A stretch of DNA of 60,000 nt from Adiantum capillus-veneris (GCA_014529385.2 CM043963.1:4935501-4995500); one strand, 5' to 3'. Positions 44,811 to 54,898 are shown, numbered from the stretch's first letter. Translations and numbers: made by a program. The notes: generated by a model not told the origin, from the sequence alone.

Positions 44811-45793
44811 CATGGTCTTTGCCGAATTGTAGAGAAGTTGGTATACCTATACATTGGGTTTGCTTGGAAAATCAAAAAGTCATATGAACGACACGTCTCT
44901 CTAGAGGCTATGAAACTAGTTTTGTCAGATATTGGTCTACATGGGGGCAATGTGAAAATACAGCGGGACGAAAAAAGGTTAACAAATGAGAAAGATGTAC
45001 CCTGCAAACCATCCGTAGGTGGGGTCAAGGCACATCGTTTTCTATCTAAACCTGAAGGTATGAAAGATGTGAAGCTAACAAAGCGAGGGAGAGTATATCA
45101 CTCTACCTACATTAGCAAAGTTGAGTATATGCACTATAAAAAACTTCATTTAATAGTGAAAGACCAAGAGCCAACAACTCGCAATGGAAAGGGTGATGTG
45201 TGGCGTGACATTCCATTGACATATTATTTCAAATGTGTAAGAATGATAATTGTCGCAGGATAATCTCAGCAAGTTTAAACAGAACCTTCAGCTACTGAAA
45301 AAATCCTTCAAGATAGCATGGACTGACACTCAAATCACTCATTACATGGTAAGTTCAAAGCACCTCATATAGTCTTAGTACTAAGTTTGCGTTTAAATTT
45401 CTTGTTTTGCGGCACATTATTTTTAACCATTTGCTATACTTCATCCAAAAGTATGGGAATCCAATTATATGGAACACCTAGGGCTTGGAGAAGTCTCATT
45501 ATATGGCTAGAAATGCCTACTTCAGACACACACGGCATGGAGGCTCTTGAAATAAGACAAACAGTCTAAACGAGTTATTTCAGTGGTTTTATCGCAGAAT
45601 CATTCATCGCATGCAACAAAAGCAAGTATTGGCCTCTTCAGCAACCGTACAGGCAATCAGATATTCCAACTTCAGAAAAGAAAGCGATCAGACACATTCA
45701 ACAACAGAAGTGCTCTTGAAAGTCAAATCAGGTGGAAGGAGACAATGCAATATGCCAATCATCGGTGGAACAAGAAAGTTAGAGTTTAGATGA
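44811..45793 (+). pseudogene. Spliced transposase-like gene, 3' part
   Basis: Continues the gene cut by copia D: GLCRIVEKLVYLYIGFAWKI follows the DIPLVNVHICT end of the upstream part. An acceptor-like GTCGCAG|GATAATC near 45261 and a donor CATG|GTAAGT at 45349 frame an exon with SFKIAWTDTQITHYM. The last exon (about 45430-45793) has YGNPIIWNT, a TAG stop, GLEKSHYMARNAYFRHTRHG, a TGA, then NELFQWFYRRIIHRMQQKQV and a basic tail. The glutamate in GLEKSH could be the third acid of a DDE triad. Function, if DDE: cut-and-paste transposase acting in the nucleus. The few stops suggest loss of function is fairly recent. Confidence 0.5.
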
Positions 45794-46195
45794 TCGGATG
45801 TACCACAAATGCCTGTAGGATTAAATTCAATATATACCACAACTATTTCAACATTTTGATGATTTGCAAATATCATTTGGAACCTCGCCCTTTTATTTGA
45901 TCATTAAATGTTTGCCATACTCTAAGAGTTCAATAGGGTTTTCTTTCCCTAAAGATAATGCCATCGTTGTGTATGTGTAGTAATATGCTGCATCGCCCCC
46001 AATATATCATGGTGAGTAACAAAAACATTCTCTCCCAAAAACCTTGTCGACGAGGATAACTTTGTCAACATTTTGTGGCAGCAATGAACCACCTAAGAAG
46101 CAAGATAATGTCTTGAAAGAATAGGTTGCAGTATTCCCCTCTTGTGACATTCCGTTGTGGAAGATTAGGATGGGTGCCTCACATAAACTAGGAAG
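45794..46195. other. Intergenic DNA, nothing recognised
   Basis: No ORF of note and no repeat that I can see. Confidence 0.55.
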
Positions 46196-46297
46196 TTATT
46201 GTCCTAGAGCTGCATCCCTACCATGAAACTGTCTTCTTCGACAATGAAGAAAGTCGTCCTTTTCAGCAATCCATGACTGTAAACAAAAGAAGTGTTT

Positions 46298-46299
<2 letters not shown>

Positions 46300-46393
<94 letters not shown>
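46300..46393. repeat. Compound (GT)n(GA)n(G)n microsatellite
   Basis: GT units to about 46330, GA units to about 46357, then a run of about 29 G. Confidence 0.95.
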
Positions 46394-46396
<3 letters not shown>

Positions 46397-46399
46397 GAT

Positions 46400-47748
46400 T
46401 TTATACCATGAAACTCTCATCTTGCAAAAAAAGCTCATCCTTCCATAGGTTGACTGATCCTATTGACCCCTGGGCTGGTCGCTTAAACCAATCCTCCATA
46501 TCCTATTTACTAGTTGATGGCTTAAGATTATTTCGAATAGTTTGAAATGTGGCTTCATCAAGAAGGATTTCTTTATACTTTTTTGCCTTTTCAAAGCAGA
46601 GTTTAAGGCAGTCCAGTGGGTTACTGGAGATCTCCATTGCCTCGTCATCACTACTGTCATCTGAAACAAATCCATTCCTCTCCTCCTGATACTTGGAGAT
46701 AGTGGCCAGTGCAAAGTCCTCCCGCAAACAAAAAATACTTTGTATATCATGAAGGAAAATGTATGACCTATCTCCAAATTTAAACTCTGGCACTCCTGGT
46801 AGCATTAAGGTGTCTTGCCGCTCATTAAAACATGACACATCTTGAGGTAGCTTGATATCCGAGGTTTTCACTAAGAGAAGATTGCTTTGTTTCACCTCTT
46901 TTGCTTCTTCTTCAAGATCAATGGAATCCTCTATCCCCGTCACTTCAATATATTCCTCATTCTTTCCTCTTTTTCATATGCTGGTAAATCGTGTTCCTCC
47001 ATGACCTCCTTAGGATCTTTCATAAGAATTATAAATAATCCATTTAAAAATATTAAAAATCCAAAGGATTCTTGAATCATCTTGCACTCCCGTTCATGTA
47101 AGCTACACCAATGGGGCTTGTACATAAGAGCAACTGATTATACTTCTTGTAAGACTGTCTTTTAGGATCACAGTCTTTTAAATGGACTACCACCATTTCA
47201 ACAACATTAACCCTGCCCTCTTGAGTGTGAAGCTCAAACGTCTCTTGTTCCAGCTTCAAGTGTTCACTCTGTTCATCTATAAACACATCAAGATTAAATG
47301 GAGCATTAAAAATGCAGGATACAAAATTAAACTTATCACCAGCCCCAGACAAAACTGCAAAATCTAAAAGCCTTTCATCAATCACAGTAGGGTCTTCATA
47401 AATAACTGCCTCTTTTTTCTTTTGGATTGTTGCAACACATTGGGCACTCTACAAAGTAGGTGCTGAAAAATCCACTTCTTTCTTAAGTGAGTTCGATAAA
47501 GTAAATTTTGGAGGGGACTCCATTTTGACAGATGGATCAGTATCAAGCTCCTCCAAACCTAGAGCAGGCTCCTCCAAACTCATGGCAGGCTCTACAATAA
47601 AGATATCAATGGGTTCTGTGAAGTCTACATTCCTCTTCATTGATGTTTTTAACAGCTCCGACAGTCTTCTCGGAACATTTGCTCGGCCAACAATGCGCTC
47701 GGGATCTATTTTCTGCCTCTTCCTCCTATGTGATCTTAATCCTGCCAT
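46400..47748 (-). pseudogene. Decayed gene for an acidic protein of unknown function
   Basis: Begins MAGLRSHRRKRQKIDPERIV (47748), a basic N-terminus with a likely nuclear-localisation cluster. After a TAG it continues (47077-47385) with VIDERLLDFAVLSGAGDKFN and then, past a probable intron or frameshift near 47075, DPKEVMEEHDLPAYEKEE. A further frame (46503-46943) holds EDSIDLEEEAKEVKQSN and an acidic serine cluster (SDDSSDDEAMEIS), ending KPSTSK. No domain I recognise. The order and same-strand continuity argue for one spliced gene, now broken. An alternative is a retroelement accessory ORF. Confidence 0.4.
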
Positions 47749-47937
47749 TTATTTCATGCTCACAAATATAAGTTTCATCAACCATAAATAAAAAGAAGAG
47801 CACCAAATGATCATAACAAACTATAGCTAGGTATCTCACAATTATTCCCAACTAATCATATAGACAATAACATAAGATGATTAGTATGGATAGAATGCAA
47901 AATTGCTTTATAGTTGTGAAAAGCAAAAGCCATACAA

Positions 47938-48297
47938 GTGGATCACGGTGCGCAGAGTACATAAACCAAAATCCATAGAGCTACAAGCACGTCGTGATCC
48001 ACTTAAAGGGCTTTCATACAATAGAATAGCTACCAAAACATCAAAGAATATTATTTTTCAAAAAAAAAATTGTACAATTTCAAAAGAGGATCATGGCGCG
48101 TGGAGTATGTAAGCGAACCTCCACAACACTATTGGCGCGCCATAATCCATTTAATGGGCTTTCATACAATGGAATACCTACCAAAACAACAAAGAATATT
48201 ATTCTTCAAAATAAACATTTGTACAATTTCAAAAGAGGATCATGGCGCGCAGAGTATGTAGACAAATGTCCACAACATTACTGGCGCGCCGTGATCC
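47938..48297. repeat. 148-bp tandem repeats, each with a long hairpin
   Basis: Three hairpins at 47938-48002, 48088-48148 and 48237-48297, starting 148 and 149 bp apart. Each has a GTGGATCACG/GGATCATGGCGCG-type left arm and a matching right arm (CGTGATCCAC, GGCGCGCCATAATCC) separated by about 35-45 bp. The rest of the unit is also conserved (TTCATACAAT-G/A-GAATA, ACCAAAACA, AAAGAATATTATT). AscI-like GGCGCGCC cores sit in the arms. Confidence 0.85.
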
Positions 48298-48512
48298 AAT
48301 ATTGGTTGATGAATTGTGAAATGGTCTTTTACATTTTGAAGCACAATTCCTACACACAACTAAACTATGGACCAAATGAAGTGAAGAAATTGACTTTATC
48401 TTTGCCAAGACTAGACATTGCTGTTGGAGTAGAGATTCATGACTGGGAATGGGTCTTCAAGCTTCTGATTCCTGTACGAGTCCTGCACCTTGAAGGAGGC
48501 AGAGGCCTTCTA

Positions 48513-48515
<3 letters not shown>

Positions 48516-48600
<85 letters not shown>

Positions 48601-48665
48601 ATATTTAGCTTCACCAATATGATTTCTATTCTCCCCTTGATATGTCCTATCACCACACGAGTTAT

Positions 48666-48714
<49 letters not shown>

Positions 48715-48717
48715 CTA

Positions 48718-48764
<47 letters not shown>
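48516..48764. repeat. (CT)n, (TATC)n and (TA)n microsatellites
   Basis: (CT) 48516-48596; (CT)n then (ATCT)n then (AT)n at 48671-48764. Confidence 0.95.
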
Positions 48765-48767
<3 letters not shown>

Positions 48768-48948
48768 CTTTTCATCCAATAATAGACATTACCGTTGGCG
48801 TTTTTAACAAAGCAAGCCTAATATTATTGTACATGCACGTGTTACAAGGACATGTAGTAAATGGGTGGTACGACCACAATAAGTACTTTTTAACAACCCA
48901 AAAATACATGTACATTTATAGTAACAAATGCACACTTGAATTCATGAT

Positions 48949-48990
<42 letters not shown>

Positions 48991-49468
48991 ATGAAATAGA
49001 AAGAGAGATAGATAGATAGCCTTCTGTAACGCCGAATGAGAGCGAATGGCCTACCACTAACACACCCCTCGATGCTATCGATAGAGTATTCTTGTTGCAG
49101 GATGCATGTTGCAGGATGCTGACTGAGCATGAACCCCTGTTGTGAGCACGAGGGAGCGCGAACTACTGAGCGCGCATCATCGGTTGTGAGCACAATTTGC
49201 TAAGCTCCCGAGCATGAAGTTGAAGCGAAGCTGAGGCAACTGAAGTTGAAGTTGAAGCGAGTAAATAGCACACTTAATGGGAAGGCGAGACTAAGGCGAA
49301 GCTAAAGTTGAAGCCAAATGATCAGAGTTGAACTAAAGCGACGCACAGACTCGGGCCAGTGAACTGAGGTGGCCTTGATATCACGTGCAGAACTGAGATG
49401 AGGTTGAGAAGCTAGGGCAGAGCAGGATCTGAACGCCTCCCCACAGAGTTGCCCATCACTCTGGGGGG

Positions 49469-49516
<48 letters not shown>

Positions 49517-49529
49517 CCTAGACAACCTC

Positions 49530-49573
<44 letters not shown>

Positions 49574-49689
49574 ACCACCAAGGCAACCTCTGCAACCAAG
49601 GCGCAAGGCTCCTTCAAGCGTTTTCTTCCAATTGAATTCCACCAAGGGAGGTATTTCCAAAGTGGTTGTTGAAGTTGAAGAGAGACAAA

Positions 49690-49771
<82 letters not shown>

Positions 49772-49898
49772 GATATAGAGTTTCTGACTATCTATTGGGT
49801 TTGAAAGAGGAAGACAGAGAGAGATCGAGATCGAGAGAGAGAGAGAGAGTGAGAGATAGTGTTTTTTATTTCTTGCTTGGTTTGAAAGAGGAAGATAC

Positions 49899-49938
<40 letters not shown>

Positions 49939-49951
49939 GGATGTCACTAAA

Positions 49952-50014
49952 TGGAGCACGATGCGCGATGGATTGTTTTCTTTGCTTGGTTTTGAGCCCG
50001 CGCGCCGTGATCCA
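49952..50014. repeat. Hairpin related to the 47.9-48.3 kb repeats
   Basis: Left arm GGAGCACGATGCGCG, right arm CGCGCGCCGTGATCCA; the loop is about 33 bp. GA microsatellites lie on both sides. Confidence 0.75.
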
Positions 50015-50015
50015 T

Positions 50016-50114
<99 letters not shown>

Positions 50115-50216
50115 TACATCTCAAGATTGCTATTTTACACACTATTTCATCATCGTTAAATTGAGGCTTGTTGCGTAAAAGGGATGATCTAGATTTCAAA
50201 TCTTTCCCCATCCATT

Positions 50217-50282
50217 TGTGGATCACGACGTGCAATATGCTATTATCCCGTTTCAAAGCTGAGCCCACGCGCTGTGATCCAC

Positions 50283-50284
<2 letters not shown>
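50217..50284. repeat. Hairpin just upstream of the H3-like gene
   Basis: Left arm TGTGGATCACGACGTGC, right arm CACGCGCTGTGATCCACA; ends 94 bp before the H3-like ATG. Confidence 0.8.
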
Positions 50285-50354
<70 letters not shown>

Positions 50355-50360
50355 TTTGCA

Positions 50361-50374
50361 TTTTTCTCTTACAG
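50361..50374 (+). promoter_or_regulatory. Probable 3' splice site before the H3-like ATG
   Basis: TTTTTCTCTTACAG is a good plant acceptor, four bases before the ATG at 50379. It suggests an intron in the 5' untranslated region, whose first exon would lie in the GA-rich DNA. Confidence 0.5.
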
Positions 50375-50378
50375 TGGA

Positions 50379-51125
50379 ATGGCAAGAACCAAGGCAACAA
50401 CAAGGAAGGCAGGGAAAGGACGAGGGCTTGCAAAGAAAGCATGTGGAAGGTCTGCTAGTAAGAAGAAAACTTCAGGTAAACCAATGAAGGTATTGAAGGG
50501 ACCAAGAATGAAGAATATTCAAAGAAACATGGGTTTATTTAAGGAGATCGGAAAAGCTCAGAAATTTTTTGAGCTTTGTGTCCCTAAACTTCCTGTCCAA
50601 AGAGCAGTAAGGAAAATTTGTGAGGAAGCATGTGCTGGTACAATGAGATGGAAGGCTGTTGCCCTACTCTGTCTTCAAGAAGCAGCAACAGATTTTTTAC
50701 TAGAGTATTTTAATGATATCACCATTATTGCTACTCATGCTCATCGGGTGACAATAATGGACAAGGACAGTGAGATGCTCAAGAGAGTACGTTGGAGATA
50801 CGATAAGCTCCTTATCCCTAATGAGTTTATTAACCCCAAAATGAAGGATATATTGCTAATACCACCAGGCCGCCGGGATCATGGGGTTAAGATTCATGAG
50901 GTTACTCATGATGTGAACACCAGAGCGAGAGCTGAGCAAGAAGAAAGACGTCACCTAGAAGCAGAGAAATCAAAGAGGATACAGACTGCTGCTGCTGATG
51001 AAGAGGCCCAGAGGAGAAATTATGGGCAAGCTACCACATACTTAAATGAAAGAAACAAGAATATTTTACATTCCATGAAAGAAGGATTGTTAGCAACCCC
51101 CTTGCTGATGGTACTAGGCAATTAG
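50379..51125 (+). CDS. Histone H3-fold protein with a long C-terminal extension
   Basis: 248 codons from ATG 50379. The start MARTKATTRK keeps the canonical H3 tail positions R2, T3, K4, R8 and K9. After a lysine-rich linker the histone fold is clear: LFKEIGKAQKFFELCVPKLP (canonical [20 protein letters not shown]), CLQEA in helix 2, and HAHRVTIMDKD (canonical HAKRVTIMPKD). The segment between RKI and LQEA is one residue longer than in canonical H3, a feature of centromeric CENH3. Canonical H3 ends about five residues after helix 3; here about 105 residues follow (from about 142), with KDILLIPPGRRDHG and a charged coiled-coil-like segment (EQEERRHLEAEKSKR). If expressed, it could replace H3 in nucleosomes or act as a non-nucleosomal histone-fold protein. 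The last about 14 codons are probably an out-of-frame read after a frameshift (see next feature). Confidence 0.7.
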   Translation: MARTKATTRKAGKGRGLAKKACGRSASKKKTSGKPMKVLKGPRMKNIQRNMGLFKEIGKAQKFFELCVPKLPVQRAVRKICEEACAGTMRWKAVALLCLQEAATDFLLEYFNDITIIATHAHRVTIMDKDSEMLKRVRWRYDKLLIPNEFINPKMKDILLIPPGRRDHGVKIHEVTHDVNTRARAEQEERRHLEAEKSKRIQTAAADEEAQRRNYGQATTYLNERNKNILHSMKEGLLATPLLMVLGN

Positions 51126-51523
51126 CACTGGATTTTGTTGATATTGGGATTTTGAAAGATCTCAATGCACAAATTACAGACTCTATTGTTTATTTATGCC
51201 TAAAGTAAGTGCTCTTCTCTACCTTTAAGATCCTTTTTTTTGGTACATGATCTCTAATTAAATCCTTGTTTTTTATTGTAGCTTAATAAAGAGCTAGCTC
51301 CCTCAAGAACCCCATACTGAAATATTTGTTTTAGATCCACAGGTGTCTGTGCCACTCCGAACAAAAAACACCCCTCAGGGCACATTGGAGAGATGGATGG
51401 TTTGTCCATTGTCCAATGCTTCAGGTCACAACTCTAGTGTTGCCATACGAATCAAATAATCATTGGAGCCTTGTATGCATTGAACTGGACAAACAAGTGG
51501 TATGGACTATCAACTCCATATAA
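51080..51523 (+). pseudogene. Ulp1/C48 SUMO-protease-like remnant downstream of the H3-like ORF
   Basis: In a different frame from the H3-like ORF, coding resumes at about 51080: NPLADGTRQLALDFVDIGIL, ending ...VYLCL at a donor (CTAAA|GTAAGT, 51205). A T-rich acceptor ending at 51281 opens a second exon with EIFVLDPQVSVPLRTKN. A further frame gives NNHWSLVCIELDKQVVWTIN, then TAA at 51523. The last segment matches the catalytic-His block of Ulp1-type cysteine proteases (HW-x-L-x2-I). The usual catalytic Asp position reads Asn, and no Cys block follows. Plant MULE and other DNA transposons often carry Ulp1 domains. The H3-like ORF and this remnant may once have been one protein; a TAG and two frame changes show decay. 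Confidence 0.45.
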
Positions 51524-51673
51524 GGAACACATTCAGCGATAAGAGTGTGAGTGTTCATAAAACCTTGAGTGTTTATTTGGGCTATGGTTGATGACCTCAA
51601 TATTGGTAATAACAAATAACATTCACTGTTCATAGATGTGTAAAAAAATTAGTTCATGTTTATGGAAGTCTTT

Positions 51674-51900
51674 TGTTGGAATTAGGGTTGAAGAGAAACA
51701 CACACAGATTGGAGAAGACGAAGCAAACTCAAGGCACACAATAGAGAGTGTGTTACTAAGTGTGAAATGGAAACATAGATAGCCCTAGAGTGATGGGCGT
51801 ATATACAATGCACGGGGGAAAAAACCTCCTAAAGAGGGAAAAAATGTCACGGCGGTCCTAGTGTGTTCACACACATCACTACCACATGTATATGGTAACA
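51674..51900 (-). repeat. 3' LTR of copia copy E
   Basis: TGTTGG...GGTAACA, 227 bp. Confidence 0.93.
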
Positions 51901-52067
51901 AATCCCCCCTGGAGTGATGCGGTGAACGAGAGCTGGCACATGAGTAAAGGGAAGTGCCATGCCCTGAGGACAGGATCAGTCCACAAAGGGGAGGAAGACC
52001 AAAGCTTTCGGAAAGCCTCAAGCTTCTCACGAGACAATGCCTTTGTGAAAAGATCTGCAAGGTTGTC

Positions 52068-52706
52068 CTATCTTGGCACATAAGCCAAGCTGATCTCTCC
52101 TGCTGAGAGCCTCTCCCTGACATAGTGGTAATGCACCTCAATGTGCTTTGTGCGAGCATGAAAAACTGGGTTCCTCGCAACTGCTAATGTGCTTTGACTG
52201 TCAGTGTAGATAGTGTTGGCAGTGTCCTGTCCAACACCCAAATCAGCCATAAGGCGTCTGATCCATACACACTCAACCGTAGCTGTGAAGACTGCCCTGT
52301 ACTCAGCCTCACAACTCGAAGTGGCCACAGTAGGTTGCTTCTTTCTCAACCATGATATACATGAACTGCCGAGCATGAAACAAAAACCACTTGTGGACAC
52401 TCGCATGTCAAAACAACCACCCCAATCTCAGTCCGAAAAAGCAGGTAAGTCTGGCGGCAATGATCCCCCCTTGGGATAAAACAAGCCAAGATGTAAAGTG
52501 CCACTAAGGTAGCAAAAAATCCTCTTGACAGCCTGCCAATGCTTACACCCTGGGCTTTGCATAAATCTGCTGACCTGTGAGACTGCAAACTGAATATCCG
52601 GCCTCATGTTGCATACATAAATGAGGCAGCCAAGAGCAGTTTGGTAAAGAGTGACATCAGCAGGATCGCCAGCACCATGTAGACTCAACTTCAAACCTGT
52701 TTCCAT
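52068..52706 (-). pseudogene. Copia copy E RT C-terminus and RNase H
   Basis: Frame 52428-52706 starts METGLKLSLHGAGDPADVTL, then shifts; 52068-52406 carries RNase H (SSCEAEYRAVFTATVECVW, YTDSQSTLAVARNP) and ends at TAG. The RT palm with YVDD is absent because the copy is truncated. Confidence 0.9.
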
Positions 52707-52721
52707 GGGAGTGGCAATAGG

Positions 52722-53269
52722 TAGGGTTGCCCATAGCTTGTTGCAACTTAGTCACAAGATAATTCACAAACATGGGAGCATCATCATTAGCACCTTCATG
52801 TGCAAAGTCAAAGCTATCAATGTTCATTCTACTCTCTTGATTATTGTCAGCCATGTTAACAAAATTTTATGTATGTACTTAGTGTATGCTTTGGCAATTC
52901 AAAACCTTAGTTGCCACTCCTCTTAGCCTTTGAAAATCGGCTCTTAAGTATCTACACCCACGGCTCAAAGTGGTTAATTATAGAGAGTAGAGGAGTAGGT
53001 CTAACATAGCAGAGTTGCCAAGGGCTAGCTCCTTTCGGACTTCTTATGGCTCAATAATGGTAAAGCCGTAGGCAAGTCTAAAAAGACTCCATTATTAAGT
53101 CCAAAGCTCCCGAGGTGTGCACCATCCCCCACATAGTGGGCTTAACAAAACCGGTATTAGATCCCAGTTCCACTTACTCTATTATAATTAACAACATCAA
53201 CCATTTATAGGCTACTTAAGGACCTCTCTTCTTAAGCAAGAAAAGAGAAACCAAATGCTCTGATACCAA
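52722..53269 (-). pseudogene. Partial second chromovirus unit: PBS, leader, gag start
   Basis: Encodes MADNNQESRMNIDSFDFAHE... like the gag at 58892 for about 45 codons, then runs into copia E and changes to copia sequence in a different frame. PBS at 53257-53268. Confidence 0.88.
53257..53268 (-). other. tRNA-iMet primer-binding site, second chromovirus unit
   Basis: Minus strand TGGTATCAGAGC next to the LTR starting at 53270. Confidence 0.9.
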
Positions 53270-54898
53270 TGTAATGGTATTTGCCTATTCAATTTGAGAA
53301 TAGCGGAATTTAATGAGAGTACTTTCAAGAAATGATTTTGTGAGCATAGCGGGTAGACATAATTGAAGATAGCAACATAATCATAGCAATTAGTTAACTT
53401 GGCATAGACAATACTTTTGCAAGAGAGAGAGAGAGTTTAGAGAACATGACAACAATTGAGGACCCGATTTATGTGGAGCCGGTCCCCCCTCCAATAGGAA
53501 TTTGTATTATGATTTCTCCCATAAAGAGAGACTTGTTACAATACAGTCTTTGTGTTCCTTGTGACCTAGGTGATGCCATGAAGATGGAAGGCTTCATGCA
53601 CCACAAACATAACATAAACTTGAAGAAAGCTTTAACTATCCCAAGCCTCAGTCCCAAGACCTCAAACACCTTCGAAGGTGGAGAGAGCTAGCAGGGAATG
53701 AGGGTAGGGAAGAGGAAGAAGAAACATTTCGTAGGAGAAAGAATTAGTTCCTCACTTATCATACTCTTGTTGCTAGCATACATAATAGCATAGTAATGAA
53801 GAAGAAGGAGATGGCAAGCTTAAGCATTGAAGCATGGCTCTTGGTTGGATTTGCACTCCATAGCCAAGAGTGTTGGTGTAGGCTCTCAACCTCTACTTGC
53901 TTGGAGAGGGAGCTCTTGCACTTTGCATAGCACACCATGAGAGTGATTGTGAGTGTGTGTGGGTGAGTATACCCCTCAAGCAAGGCCCTAGCTAGCTTGG
54001 GTCGACCCCCCCTTGTAGCTCATGCTTGAAGCTCATTGGACCCCTCCAAGCCTAGCCAATCACAAGCAGGAGCCATTACAAGCAACATGGTAGCCTTGGG
54101 ACAAGTGTCCCCCTTTCCCCTTTGAGAGAGAGGACTTGATAAATGAAAAATCAATTAGATAATTCAAGTAATTTATCATTGGACCCCTTTGAAGCTTAGC
54201 CAATAGGCTTCAAGCAACACATGAAGGTAACATGGGTAGGGGCCTGACATGTGTCCTTGCTGCCTCTTCAAGTTGGGGCTTCCCTTGAGTGTGTGAGTGG
54301 GTGTTCTCTCTCTAGCTCCTAGGAAGAGGGCTCGCCCCCCCTCTTGTAGGAATGATTTTGACTTTAGGTGATCAAGCACCTTACTCATCAAGCATGACAA
54401 AGCACTTGAACTAGGGGGTGTTCCCACAAGCATCTCAGGCAAGCTTCTCAAGGCACCTCAAGTACCTTAATCATGCAGCAAGTCAAGCACCTCAAGCATG
54501 GAGCCAGTCAAGCACCTCAAGCATCTTAATCAAGAACCTCAAGCATGAAAAACACCTCAAGCACGAAAAGCACCTCAAGCAGGACAAGCACCTCGAGCTT
54601 GGGCCGGGTTCCCACCTCAAGCTCAGCCCTAGCTTACTTAAGGTCAAAGGACTTTTTACATACATTTATTGGAGGTCTTCAATGAAGCTAACCCTAAGGT
54701 CTTATGCTCCATTGGTTAGCCTTGCTCTTTGATAGACCATCTCCCTTTTGGGCCCCTTTACCATTGGCCCCGTGTTGAGATAGATCTATAAGCACACACC
54801 TATATCTTAACACTTGTTCCCGTTTATTCTCCCATATTAAGTGATCAATTTAATATGAGAAAATCATTTGGGTTAGTTAGATATTAGATTTTATGACA
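53270..54898 (-). repeat. 3' LTR of the chromovirus
   Basis: Minus strand TGTCATAAAATC...ACCATTACA, 1629 bp. A run of CTCAAGCA/CTCAAGCATG repeats lies at 54440-54610. Confidence 0.85.

Larger units (their letters stand above)
48954..50351. repeat. Cluster of (GA)n microsatellites upstream of the H3-like gene
   Basis: GA tracts at about 48954-48986, 49470-49512, 49533-49570, 49697-49768, 49901-49931, 50020-50111 and 50285-50351. The intervening DNA is non-coding; 49200-49440 is rich in GAAG/AAGC repeats (GAAGTTGAAG, AAGCGAAGC). Confidence 0.95.
51674..52722 (-). mobile_element. Ty1/copia copy E, truncated
   Basis: LTR at 51674-51900 followed by RNase H (52068-52406) and the end of RT (52428-52706). 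The copy stops at 52722 inside RT (before METGLKLSL), fused to chromovirus DNA over a 4-bp overlap AGGT. It shares with copy D the premature stop VPR-TAG and other private changes. Confidence 0.92.

Noticed and set aside
47938-48297. CRISPR-like array (regular repeats and spacers)
   Set aside because: A plant nuclear context, 148-bp units with conserved spacers, only three units: a tandem repeat, not CRISPR.
49449-50159. Long ORFs of repeating Arg-Glu or Ser-Leu residues
   Set aside because: Translations of GA/CT microsatellites; no real protein.
50379-51125. Ordinary histone H3 gene
   Set aside because: Canonical H3 is almost invariant; this protein differs at most core positions and has a long C-terminal extension.
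53446-53691. 81-aa plus-strand ORF in the chromovirus LTR, repeated at 59484
   Set aside because: Present in both LTR copies and antisense to the element; a chance frame in the LTR.
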